A stretch of 64,000 bases of DNA from Streptomyces sp. NRRL F-5727. Lineage in GTDB: Bacteria > Actinomycetota > Actinomycetes > Streptomycetales > Streptomycetaceae. The notes under the pieces are model-generated. The model did not search any database, had not been told where the DNA came from, and saw nothing but the letters and a program-made list of their open reading frames with translations. A program made the position numbers and the translations under genes. Numbering within the stretch: position 1 is the stretch's first letter; each line of letters starts with the position of its first letter. Of this stretch, positions 56,136 to 64,000 are shown one piece after another. The DNA is taken from assembly GCF_000719555.1 (NCBI RefSeq), contig NZ_JOGX01000008.1, positions 124,001 to 188,000 of the forward strand, read 5' to 3'.

Positions 56136-58390
56136 CCGCCTCGGGCGTGACGCTGCGCCTGCTCGACAAGGCCGACAAGGAGATCCTCAAGCTCCCCCGC
56201 ACGGTCAAGGGCGCCTTCTTCGACTTTCAGCACAAGTTCAAGACCAACCCGCACACCACCGGCCTCAAGCTCCAGCAGCTCAAGGGAGACAGCCGCCTGT
56301 GGTCGGCGCGCGTCAGCGACGACTACCGGGCGCTGCTGATCCGGCTCGCCGAGGACGACTGGCTGATCGTCTCCGTCAAGCACCGCAAGGACGTCTACGA
56401 CCGGCTGTCGGCGCAGGTCAACCAGGTCACCGGTGGTATCGAGTACGTCGACCTGGAGGTCGTGGAGGAGAGCGTCCTCCGCCGGCTTCCCGCCCCGCCC
56501 GCCCCCGCGCCGGCCGCGCCTGAGGCCCCAGCGCCCGAGGCCGTCAAACCGCAGGAGCTCTTCGCGGCCTGGACCGATACCCAGCTGTCGGAGCTCGGCG
56601 TCGCCGAGCCGCTGCTCCCGGTCATCCGGACGCTCACCACCGAGGACCAACTGCTCGGCCTCGTCGAGTACGCGCCTCAGCTCACCGGCGAGGTACTGCT
56701 CGCCCTCGTCGACGGCAAGTCGTACGACGAAGTCCTCGACCAGGTGACGACTCCCGTCGCCGTCGCCGAACCGGTCGACCCCGAGGACTTCCAGGCCGCG
56801 GCGCAGCGCCCGGCCACGGTCGTCACCACCTCCGACGAGGCCCTCCGCGAGGCCCTGGAGGGCGGCGACTTCAGCCGCTGGAAGGTCTTCCTTCACCCCA
56901 CCCAGGCCAAGCTCGTGGAACGGCGCTACTCGGGTCCGGCCCGGGTCGGCGGCGGGCCCGGCACGGGCAAGACCATCGTCGCCCTGCACCGGGTGCGTCA
57001 TCTGGTGCGGCAGCTGCCGCCCGGCCGCGACAAGCCGGTCCTCCTCACCACCTACAACAAGAACCTCGCCGCGGACCTGCGCTCCCGGCTGCTGGAACTG
57101 GGCGGCGAGGAGCTGCTGGCCCGGGTCGAGGTCAGCCACGTCGACCAGCTGGCGCTGCGCATCGTGCGCGAGGCCGAACCGGGCAGCGGCAAGCAGGTGA
57201 TGGACGACAGCCAGGCCGTACGCGAATGGCGGGCGCTGCTCGACGAGCTGGGCGAGGAAAGCTGGGACCCCGAGTTCCTGCACGACGAATGGACCCAGGT
57301 GATCCTGGGGCAGGCCGTCGCCACGCGCACCGACTACTTCCGCGCCCGACGGGCCGGCCGCGGCCGGAACGTCACCCGGGGCGAGCGCGCCGAGATCTGG
57401 CAGCTCGCGGAACGCTTCACCCAGCGCCTGGACCGGCTCGGACGCCAGACCTGGGACCAGGTCGCCGAGCGCGCCGCCCGGCTGGAGATGGGCCGCGAAC
57501 AGCGGATCCTCTCCCTCGCACGGCAGCGGGAGGAGGCCGGCGGCCTCGACAACATCCACGTCGCGGACGGCTCCGGTGGCTGGCTGCGCTACCGGTACCG
57601 ACACATCGTGGTGGACGAGGCCCAGGACCTGCGCCCGGCGCACTGGAAGATGCTGCGCGCGATGGCGCCCCGGGAGGCGGACGACCTGTTCCTGGTCGGC
57701 GACACCCATCAGCGCATCTACAAGAACCAGGTGACGCTCGGCAGCCTGGGCGTCAACATCCGGGGCCGGTCGTCGAAGCTGAGCCTGAGCTACCGCACGA
57801 CGCGCCAGATCCTCCGCTCGGCGCTCGACGTGCTCGGTGAGACGGACTACGACGATCTCGACGGCGACAAGGAAACGCTGGCGGGCTACCGGTCCGTGCT
57901 CAGCGGACGGCAGCCGTCAGGGCACTCCTACCCGGACTGGGCCGCCGAGCGGGAAGGCATCGCGGCCCTCATCGCGGGCTGGGACGCCGACCCCGATCTG
58001 GCCATTCCGCACGAGCAGATCGCCATCTGCGTACCGACGAACCAGATGGCCGCCGAGATCGGCTACACGCTCGGCACGCACGGCATCCGGCCGGTGGAGA
58101 TCCGTGCCGACGGACCCCAGGGCGACGGCGGCGTGCACATCGGCACGATGTTCCGGTTCAAGGGACTCGAATACCAGCGGATGATCATCGCGGGCGTGTC
58201 GGACGGCCTGGTGCCGCGCGAGGCGGTGAGCCGGCTGCGCACGAGCGATCCGGTGCGGTACCGCCACGAGATGCAGCGGGCCCGGTCCCTGCTGTTCGTG
58301 GCGGCCACCAGGGCTCGGGACAGCGTGGATGTCTTCTGGCATGGCAACCCCAGTCCGTTCCTGGGCCCCGGACTGACGCAACAGGAGTAG
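56132..58390 (+). CDS. RelE-like / UvrD-type SF1 helicase fusion
   Basis: A 752-aa fusion. Residues 1-105 resemble a RelE/ParE-type fold: LRLLDKADKEILKLP, GLKLQQLKGDSRLWSARVSDDYRALLI and the closing VSVKHRKDVYDRL. A 160-residue linker follows. The rest is a UvrD/Rep-like helicase: Walker A VGGGPGTGKTIVALHR (about 275), DEAQD box HIVVDEAQDLRPAHWK, LVGDTHQRIYKNQ, LSYRTTRQI, and C-terminal VHIGTMFRFKGLEYQRMI and LFVAATRARDSV. The ATG overlaps the stop of the giant helicase (ATGA), so both are made together. The RelE part may be an RNA-cleaving or merely a binding module; toxic activity is not shown. Confidence 0.87.
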   Translation: MTASGVTLRLLDKADKEILKLPRTVKGAFFDFQHKFKTNPHTTGLKLQQLKGDSRLWSARVSDDYRALLIRLAEDDWLIVSVKHRKDVYDRLSAQVNQVTGGIEYVDLEVVEESVLRRLPAPPAPAPAAPEAPAPEAVKPQELFAAWTDTQLSELGVAEPLLPVIRTLTTEDQLLGLVEYAPQLTGEVLLALVDGKSYDEVLDQVTTPVAVAEPVDPEDFQAAAQRPATVVTTSDEALREALEGGDFSRWKVFLHPTQAKLVERRYSGPARVGGGPGTGKTIVALHRVRHLVRQLPPGRDKPVLLTTYNKNLAADLRSRLLELGGEELLARVEVSHVDQLALRIVREAEPGSGKQVMDDSQAVREWRALLDELGEESWDPEFLHDEWTQVILGQAVATRTDYFRARRAGRGRNVTRGERAEIWQLAERFTQRLDRLGRQTWDQVAERAARLEMGREQRILSLARQREEAGGLDNIHVADGSGGWLRYRYRHIVVDEAQDLRPAHWKMLRAMAPREADDLFLVGDTHQRIYKNQVTLGSLGVNIRGRSSKLSLSYRTTRQILRSALDVLGETDYDDLDGDKETLAGYRSVLSGRQPSGHSYPDWAAEREGIAALIAGWDADPDLAIPHEQIAICVPTNQMAAEIGYTLGTHGIRPVEIRADGPQGDGGVHIGTMFRFKGLEYQRMIIAGVSDGLVPREAVSRLRTSDPVRYRHEMQRARSLLFVAATRARDSVDVFWHGNPSPFLGPGLTQQE

Positions 58391-58750
58391 ATCGGGGCTG
58401 GGCAAGGACCCACGAACACGCCCGCGGGGAGCCCTCTGGGACTTCCGGCCGAATCAACGAGCACGACCATGAAACAGCCGAAAGACGATCTGCATAGGCC
58501 AGTCACTCAGGGAGATGGATCTCGGCAGGTCACAGAATCGCCTAATTCTCCTCCAGGACATCTGACGCCCGCGCCACGACGACCGGTGTGCCGCCGCCAC
58601 GGCGGCGCGCCGGTCGTCGTGCTTCCCCTCCAAGGCGAAATCGCGCCAAGGTCGACCGGCCCGCAGGGAGCGCGTTGACCTCGCCAACACGCCTCCCTAC
58701 CGTGGGTGTTGCTGCGTCGGGGGCGGAGCGAGGGGGGCACGGGCTTGCGC
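58391..58750. other. 360-base gap between the island and the Hsp70 cassette
   Basis: It contains the hairpin at 58575-58621. Short open frames inside have poor codon use and no ribosome site. Promoter elements for the following cassette must lie here but I could not assign them. Confidence 0.6.
58575..58621 (+). terminator. Long hairpin downstream of the RelE-UvrD gene
   Basis: Twelve-base arms cacgacgaccgg and ccggtcgtcgtg enclose a second inner stem (cgccgcc/ggcggcg). It is followed by cttcccct. Confidence 0.7.
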
Positions 58751-60670
58751 GTGGACACGACCGGAGGGGCCGATCCGTCCGTCACGGCGGAATCCCTGCT
58801 GGACGCCGCCGTACGGGCTTTTCTGCGCGCCGAGTTCGACATCGTGCGGCCTCTTCTCCACCGGATCCGGAGCGAGTTCGGCGCGCCCGACACCGATCCC
58901 GCCGCCGTGCGGTACGACGTGCTCCTCGGCGCGCTGGCCGCGCGGGCCGGGAACTGGCCGGAAGCGGTCCGGCGCTGCCCCGACGCCCCCTACGGGGCGG
59001 AGACCGGGATCGTCCACTCCCTCGCCGTGAGCGCGCTGCGCGAACTGGCGCGGGAGGGACGGCACACCGACGCCGGCGTCGCCGCGGTCGTCATCGTGCT
59101 GTGGGCGTACCTCCTGGAGGACGAGGACCTGGGCGGCTTCCGCGCCCTGCTCCAGGAGCGGCGGGACGCGCCCGTACCGGACGAACTCTGGGAGCAGGCC
59201 CTCGGACAGCTCCGCGGCCGCGTCGCCGAGCTGCTGCGCGCCCACGACGTGCGGGCCGGGCGGGACGCGCTCGCCGCCTGGCACACGGCCTGGGAGGCCG
59301 AGTGCCAGATCGGTGCGGTCTTCCTCGCCGACGTGCCCACGGACGCGGGACCGCACGCCCTGGTCTCCGTCGAGGAGGCCGCCCGGCAGCTCGCCCACCA
59401 CGGACGCGGAGACGAGCTCCTCGCGGCCTACGCCACCCGCCACCCCGGCCTCGGCACCTGGACCGAGGAGGCTCCCGCACACCGCGCGGCCGCGCCCTTC
59501 CTGCGCAGGGCCCTGGTGGACCGGGGCCGGGACCGGGTGCGGGCCGGCGCGTGGGGCGAGGCGCTCGCCGACCTCGGCGCGGCGGTACGCCTCGGGCACC
59601 CCCTCGGCGCCGACGAGCGGGCCGACGTCCTGCGCGCGGGCAAGAACGTCGGGCGCAGCCGTACCGGGCGGGACAACTCGCCCCTCGTACGGATCGACGG
59701 GCTCGAACAGGCCCTCGTCCTCCTGCCGGGCGACGAGGTCCTGACCGCCGAACTCACCGCCGAGCTGGTACGGCAGGGCGAGAGGACCGCCGGCACCGAT
59801 CCCCGGGAGAGCCGGCGATGGTACGCGCGCGCCCTGGCCGTGACACCGGGTCACCCCGCCGCCCTCGCGGGCCTCGACGCGCAGCTGCGGGCGGACCTGG
59901 AGAAGGCGCTCCGGGGGACCTACACGGGGGACGGCATCCTGGCGGACGAGGTGCGCGGGCTGCTCACCCGCCACCCGGGCCACGCGCCGGCCCGGCGGTG
60001 GCTGGAGAACCACTACACCGAGCACGCCGTGGCCGCCGCCGTCGACGGACGCGTCGACGAGGCCCGGGGCGCCGTCCTCGCGCTGCTCCGCCACCAGGAC
60101 CCGGCCGGCACGTACGACACCGAGCGCGTCGACGACCGGCTCGCGGCCCTCCTGGTCGGCGCGGCCACGCGCACCGTCGCGGGAGCGCCCCTCGCCGGCC
60201 CGCAGGACGGCCCCGCCCTGGAACACCGCGTCGCCCTGGAGGTCGCGGCCGCCCGGCAGCGCGGGGTCCTCCTCGTCCGCCGCGCCGAACTGGAACGCCG
60301 GGTCGAACTGCTGGCCACGGCCGCGGCGATCCCGGGGCCCGGCCGGGGCGACATCGCCGGGCTGGCCGACGGGGCGCTCCTCCACCTCGCCCTGCACCTC
60401 CAGGCCGACGCGGCCTGGACGGACATCATCGAACTGTTCCTCCGGGGCCGGATCCGGCCCGGCGCCGACCCGGCCCTCGACCGGGCCGTACGGGTCGCCT
60501 ACCTGTGCCGCGCCCGGGCCCGCGAGCAGGCCGGCGACACCGACGGGGCGCGGCACGACCGCGCCCGCGCGGACGGCGTCCGCGCCGGCGTGCCCGCGCG
60601 TGCCCCGCTCTTCCGACGCGAGGGCCCCGTCCCCCGCACCTCCGACTCCGGACAGGACACCCTCTTTTGA
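58751..60670 (+). CDS. Hypothetical helical-repeat protein of a chaperone cassette
   Basis: A 639-aa protein of no named family. It is nearly all helical, Ala/Arg/Leu-rich, with TPR-like spaced helices (ALVDRGRDRVRAGAWGEALADLGAAVRLG, RRWYARALAVTPGHPAALAGL, EHAVAAAVDGRVDEARGAVLALL). This suggests a superhelical scaffold that binds partners. There is no signal or membrane segment. The GTG at 58751 is preferred; a TTG at 58745 is nearer to the GAGGGGGG stretch and cannot be excluded. The next gene starts on its stop codon (TTGA). The context with GrpE-like and Hsp70 genes suggests an adaptor or co-chaperone. Confidence 0.65.
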   Translation: MDTTGGADPSVTAESLLDAAVRAFLRAEFDIVRPLLHRIRSEFGAPDTDPAAVRYDVLLGALAARAGNWPEAVRRCPDAPYGAETGIVHSLAVSALRELAREGRHTDAGVAAVVIVLWAYLLEDEDLGGFRALLQERRDAPVPDELWEQALGQLRGRVAELLRAHDVRAGRDALAAWHTAWEAECQIGAVFLADVPTDAGPHALVSVEEAARQLAHHGRGDELLAAYATRHPGLGTWTEEAPAHRAAAPFLRRALVDRGRDRVRAGAWGEALADLGAAVRLGHPLGADERADVLRAGKNVGRSRTGRDNSPLVRIDGLEQALVLLPGDEVLTAELTAELVRQGERTAGTDPRESRRWYARALAVTPGHPAALAGLDAQLRADLEKALRGTYTGDGILADEVRGLLTRHPGHAPARRWLENHYTEHAVAAAVDGRVDEARGAVLALLRHQDPAGTYDTERVDDRLAALLVGAATRTVAGAPLAGPQDGPALEHRVALEVAAARQRGVLLVRRAELERRVELLATAAAIPGPGRGDIAGLADGALLHLALHLQADAAWTDIIELFLRGRIRPGADPALDRAVRVAYLCRARAREQAGDTDGARHDRARADGVRAGVPARAPLFRREGPVPRTSDSGQDTLF

Positions 60671-60954
60671 GCACCGGCAGCGAAGCCCCGCAGACCTCCT
60701 CCGGTCCCTCCCCGCTCCCCTGGTTCGGGCCCACGCTCCACGAGCTCCTGTCCGACGCCCCGCTCGGCACCCGGCCCGTGGACCTCCGCAGGCGGGCGGC
60801 CCCGGAGCTGTCCGCCGCCGCGGCCCGGAAGGACCCGGCCCGGCACGCCCTGGTCCACCGGGCCAACCAGAACTCCCGGACGCCCGTCGCCGCGCTGGTC
60901 GCCGAGATGCTCACCCCGCCCCTGCCGCACCACGACACCGAGGAGCGCCCATGA
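60667..60954 (+). CDS. Small 95-aa protein coupled to the chaperone genes
   Basis: Not a recognised family. It starts at TTG overlapping the previous stop (TTGA) and ends overlapping the next ATG (ATGA). It has an N-terminal Ser/Pro-rich part (PLPWFGPTLHELLSDAPLG) and a helical Arg-rich part (VDLRRRAAPELSAAAARKDPARHALVHRANQN). Translational coupling on both sides argues that it is real. It may be a small co-factor of the Hsp70 cassette. Confidence 0.6.
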   Translation: MSTGSEAPQTSSGPSPLPWFGPTLHELLSDAPLGTRPVDLRRRAAPELSAAAARKDPARHALVHRANQNSRTPVAALVAEMLTPPLPHHDTEERP

Positions 60955-61598
60955 CCGGCCCAGGTCCCCTCCCCGCCGAAGCCGGCGGCCCGCCGTCCGA
61001 ACTGGACAAGCTGCGCCGCCGGGTCGCCGCGCTGTCCGAGAAGCGCGACGAGGCCGAGGCCCGGCTGCACGCCCTGCTGGGCGCGCTGCTGTCGCTGGAC
61101 GACGTGCTCGCCGACACCCGCCTCCGGGCCGGGGTCCTGCACGCGGCGCGGTCCGCCCGGGAGACCGCCTCGGCGGCGCTGGCCCTGGGCGAGCAGATCG
61201 ACGCGGCCCACCTGATGCTGCGCGCCGAGTTCGAGCGGCACGACGTCAGCCCGATGGACGTCGTGGGCAGGGCCGTCGACCCGGCGGAGATGCGGGTCGT
61301 CGGCACGGAACCGCACCCGGACCATCCGGGCGGCACCGTGCTGCGGGAGACGGTCACCGGCTTCCGGCGGGGTTCCGACACCCTGCGGGCGGCGCAGGTG
61401 GTCGTGTCGGTGCCGGGGCCCGCGCCGGAGCCCGTGTCCGCACCGGAAACCGAACCCGGTCCCGTAACGGAGTCCGGGCCCGCGGCCGATGCCGTACGCG
61501 CCCAGCCGCGGCGCACCACCCGCGCGCAGCGGCGGCTGCTCCGCAAACCGTCGGTGCGCCGGACACGCCGCCCCCGCCGGCCCCGCCGCACCGACTGA
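60951..61598 (+). CDS. GrpE-like nucleotide-exchange factor
   Basis: A 215-aa protein. An N-terminal coiled coil (ELDKLRRRVAALSEKRDEAEARLHALLGALLSL) is followed by helices and a C-terminal beta part (MRVVGTEPHPDHPGGTVLRETVTGFRRGSDTLRAAQVVVS). This part matches the GrpE wing pattern, including the G-T-V-x-E-V-x-x-G-F-x-x-G-x-x-x-L-R-x-A-x-V-x-V order. A basic Arg/Pro-rich tail of 60 residues is unusual. Likely exchanges nucleotide on the Hsp70 encoded next. Coupled to the previous gene by ATGA; the Hsp70 start is 72 bases on. Confidence 0.75.
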   Translation: MTGPGPLPAEAGGPPSELDKLRRRVAALSEKRDEAEARLHALLGALLSLDDVLADTRLRAGVLHAARSARETASAALALGEQIDAAHLMLRAEFERHDVSPMDVVGRAVDPAEMRVVGTEPHPDHPGGTVLRETVTGFRRGSDTLRAAQVVVSVPGPAPEPVSAPETEPGPVTESGPAADAVRAQPRRTTRAQRRLLRKPSVRRTRRPRRPRRTD

Positions 61599-61670
61599 CC
61601 CGCGCCCCGCCAGACCCGACCCACCGCCCGCCCCGCCTCCGCCGGACCACGACGATCAGGAAGCGCCTTC

Positions 61671-64000
61671 ATGCACCGGACCCTCGGCATCGATCTCGGC
61701 ACCACCAACTCCGTCACGGCCTGGATGCGCGAGGGAGTCCCCGTCGTCCTGCGCAACCGGGACGGCGGCCAGGCCACCCCGTCGGCCGTCGGGGTGGACC
61801 CGCTCGGCAGCCTGCTCGTCGGACAGGAGGCCCTCAACTGGCGCTCCGCCCAGCCCGGTTCCGTGATCACGGAGGTCAAGCGGCTGATCGGGCGGCGCTG
61901 GGACGACGAGCTCGTCCAGAAGGCGCTGGCGACGCGCCCCGCCGACGCCCCGCCCGTCCGGGAGGGCCCCGACGGCACGGTGCAGGTGCGGCTCGGCACG
62001 CACTGGCTCTCCCCCGTGCAGGTCTCCGCCGTGCTGCTCCGCCGGCTCCGTAAGGACGCCGAGGACGCGGCGGGAGTGCCGTTCCGGCGGGCGGTGATCA
62101 CCGTGCCCGCGTACTTCGCCGAGCCGCAGATCGCCTCGGTGCGCGAAGCGGGACGGCTGGCCGGGTTCCACGTGGCGCGGGTCGTGCAGGAACCGACGGC
62201 CGCCGCGCACGCCTTCGGCGTCAGGGCGGGCGAGGACGGGCTCAAGGAGTACGCCACCGTGCTCGTCTTCGACCTGGGCGGCGGCACCTTCGACGTGTCG
62301 CTCCTGACGATCGGCCCCGGCCACTTCTCGGTGGCCGGACTCGGCGGGGACAACCTCCTCGGCGGCGCCGACTTCGACGCGGTGCTCGACGGCTATCTGC
62401 GGGACCGGTTCGGCGGCCGGGAGCCCGACGGGGAGGGCGACGCCTTCCGGATCCGGAAGGCCGCCGAGCGGGCGAAGATCGAACTGTCCGGGCAGGACGC
62501 CTCCGAGGTCGTCCTCTCCCCGCTCGGACGCCAGGGCGGTTCCTGGGCGGGGACGGTGCGGCGCGCCGAGTTCGAGCAGCTCCTCACGGGCCACCTGCGC
62601 AGGATGCGGGAGACGGTCGAGCAGGTGCTGACCGAGTACAGCGCGACGCCCGAGGACGTCCAGCGGGTCCTGCTGGTCGGCGGCTCCACCCTCGTCCCGG
62701 CCGTCCGGCGCGGCCTCCAGGACCTCTTCGGCGCGGACACGGTGTCGGACGCGGTGGACCCCATGACGGCGGTCGCCCACGGCGCCGCCGTGGAGGCCGG
62801 GCTCCTCGACACGCTCGACTGCCCGTCGGAGACCTGCACCGGCGAGCGGATCCCCGTCGACGCCGACGCCTGCCCGGACTGCGCCACGCCCCTGCTCGGC
62901 CCGGCCACCGTCGACTGCCCGGGCTGTCACGTCCCCGCCGCCGAGTCCACCGCCGCCTGCCCCGTCTGCGCCGCGGACCTGTCCGGGCTGCGCGCCGCCG
63001 CGCCCGCCGTCGCGCTCGTCACCTGCCCGGCCTGCGGCCGCGACGACAACCCGGCCACGGCGGCCGTGTGCGGCGACTGCGACGCGCCCCTGGACACCGG
63101 CGGCCTGAAGTGCCCCAGCTGCGACATGATCAACGCCCCCGGTCTGAGCGCCTGTTCGAACTGCGGAGGCGACTTCGGCACGGCGCTCGCCGAGCAGGTC
63201 ACGGCCCAGCCCATCGGCATGGAGCTGCGGGACGGCACCCTGAAGGTGCTCTTCCCCGGGGGCACCCCGTACCCGACCGAATGGCACCGGGTGGACGACC
63301 TCGAGATCCGCGGCGACAACGGCACCGCCGTCCGGTTCAACCTCTGGGAGGGCCGTCACCTCCGCTCCGCGCAGCGCAACGACTTCTGCGGCGGCTTCCT
63401 CCACGAACAGCCCGGGGGGCTCCGCGGCGAGCTGCCGCTCACCCTGTACGTACGGCTCGACGCCGACCGGACCATCGCCCTCAAGTACCGCATCGGCTCC
63501 GGCGACGAGCACGGGGCCCGGCTCCGGCGCAGCGTCGTCTCCGCGTCCGTCGGCCGGAGGGCCGCCGCCCTCCGGGCCGGCTACGCCACCTACCTGGACA
63601 CCTGGCGGCAGGAGCTCACCCACGCCGAGATCGACGCGCTCACCGAGTTCACGGAGGACCTCGCGGCCCTCGGTCGCGGCGAGCCCGTGAGCCGGTCCCT
63701 CGACGGGTTCCTCGACTCCGCCCGCGACACCCTGGACCTGTGCACCCGGGCCAGGAGCGCCCAGGTGGGGGCGTGGATCATCTCCACGGGCGGCCGCGGC
63801 CTGCTGCCGCCCGCGCTCCTGGAGGATCTGCGGAAGGCGGGCGAGGCCGTCAAGGACGCGCGCGAGACGATGGACACCGACGCCCTGCGGACGGCCACGG
63901 AACGGGTGGAGACCCTGTGGCCCGGAATCGACCCGACGGTCCGCACCGCGCTGTACGCGATCCGCCTCGCCGAGCAGGAGTCCTATCCGGCCACCCTGCG
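61671..64000 (+). CDS. Hsp70-family protein with four zinc ribbons, 3' partial
   Basis: At least 776 residues; it runs off the window. Residues 1-375 are an Hsp70/DnaK ATPase: TLGIDLGTTNSVTAWM at the start, VITVPAYFAEPQ, VVQEPTAAAHAFG, VFDLGGGTFDVSLL (about 200) and VLLVGGSTLVPAVRRGL (about 334). In place of a DnaK substrate domain, residues 381-498 hold paired CxxC motifs (CPDC, CPGC...CPVC, CPACG...CGDC, CPSC...CSNC), i.e. about four zinc ribbons. A beta-rich then helical region follows. The ATG at 61671 follows AGGAAG. It is not the housekeeping DnaK; more likely a stress or conflict chaperone. Confidence 0.88.
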   Translation, partial: MHRTLGIDLGTTNSVTAWMREGVPVVLRNRDGGQATPSAVGVDPLGSLLVGQEALNWRSAQPGSVITEVKRLIGRRWDDELVQKALATRPADAPPVREGPDGTVQVRLGTHWLSPVQVSAVLLRRLRKDAEDAAGVPFRRAVITVPAYFAEPQIASVREAGRLAGFHVARVVQEPTAAAHAFGVRAGEDGLKEYATVLVFDLGGGTFDVSLLTIGPGHFSVAGLGGDNLLGGADFDAVLDGYLRDRFGGREPDGEGDAFRIRKAAERAKIELSGQDASEVVLSPLGRQGGSWAGTVRRAEFEQLLTGHLRRMRETVEQVLTEYSATPEDVQRVLLVGGSTLVPAVRRGLQDLFGADTVSDAVDPMTAVAHGAAVEAGLLDTLDCPSETCTGERIPVDADACPDCATPLLGPATVDCPGCHVPAAESTAACPVCAADLSGLRAAAPAVALVTCPACGRDDNPATAAVCGDCDAPLDTGGLKCPSCDMINAPGLSACSNCGGDFGTALAEQVTAQPIGMELRDGTLKVLFPGGTPYPTEWHRVDDLEIRGDNGTAVRFNLWEGRHLRSAQRNDFCGGFLHEQPGGLRGELPLTLYVRLDADRTIALKYRIGSGDEHGARLRRSVVSASVGRRAAALRAGYATYLDTWRQELTHAEIDALTEFTEDLAALGRGEPVSRSLDGFLDSARDTLDLCTRARSAQVGAWIISTGGRGLLPPALLEDLRKAGEAVKDARETMDTDALRTATERVETLWPGIDPTVRTALYAIRLAEQESYPATL

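Larger units (their letters stand above)
28126..58390. other. Defence/conflict island
   Basis: Thirteen genes lie between the last core gene and the chaperone cassette, most with antiviral or biological-conflict domains: McrBC, soluble kinase, SNF2 helicase, adenine methylase, EACC1-caspase-helicase, Beta protein, DUF1998 helicase and RelE-UvrD. No integrase, transposase or direct repeat was seen at the edges. The limits given are the first and last such genes. Confidence 0.75.

Noticed and set aside
58469..58678. A 69-codon open frame between the island and the Hsp70 cassette
   Set aside because: It has no ribosome site, overlaps the hairpin at 58575-58621 and has atypical codon use.

Overview
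The window is high-GC actinobacterial DNA, almost certainly Streptomyces. Genes use strongly G/C-biased third positions, frequent GTG starts and GGAGG-type ribosome sites, and some starts look leaderless. Gene order over about 1-27,860 matches what I recall of the S. coelicolor core chromosome between whiI and the HTH-MurA gene. That synteny is from memory, not from an alignment.

Region 1 (1-27,860) is conserved core metabolism and development. It holds the 3' part of a WhiI-type response regulator, ribonuclease D, an alpha/beta hydrolase, a fadA-fadB beta-oxidation pair, a beta-propeller-like protein, an APC amino-acid permease and dxs. Next come two sugar ABC systems (xylFGH and ngcEFG) with a ROK repressor between them, a secreted VCBS/FG-GAP protein, aconitase, an orphan gene, a VOC protein and an unusual XRE-HTH/MurA fusion. 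One operator-like sequence (ATCTC-N6-GAGATAAC) occurs upstream of both aconitase and the HTH-MurA gene. This suggests that the fusion protein regulates itself and its neighbour. Candidate iron-box and DasR-like sites are also present.

Region 2 (28,126-58,390) reads as a dense antiviral and conflict island. It contains an McrBC-type pair, a Ser/Thr kinase with a small helical partner, and a DISARM-like SNF2 helicase next to a giant Eco57I/DrmMI-type N6-adenine methylase. The C-terminal specificity part of that methylase is visibly AT-richer. A WhiJ-type regulatory trio follows (DUF397, XRE, ATPase). Then come an EACC1-like protein translationally coupled to a caspase-helicase-nuclease fusion, a Beta-family protein, a 2,320-aa DEAD helicase with DUF1998 and a PD-(D/E)xK-like nuclease, and, coupled to it, a RelE-like/UvrD helicase fusion.

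Region 3 (58,751-64,000) is a tightly packed cassette. It encodes a repeat-like helical protein, a 95-aa protein, a GrpE-like protein, and an Hsp70 with four zinc ribbons that runs off the window. It may be a stress or conflict chaperone module.

No tRNA, rRNA, CRISPR array, transposase or integrase was found.
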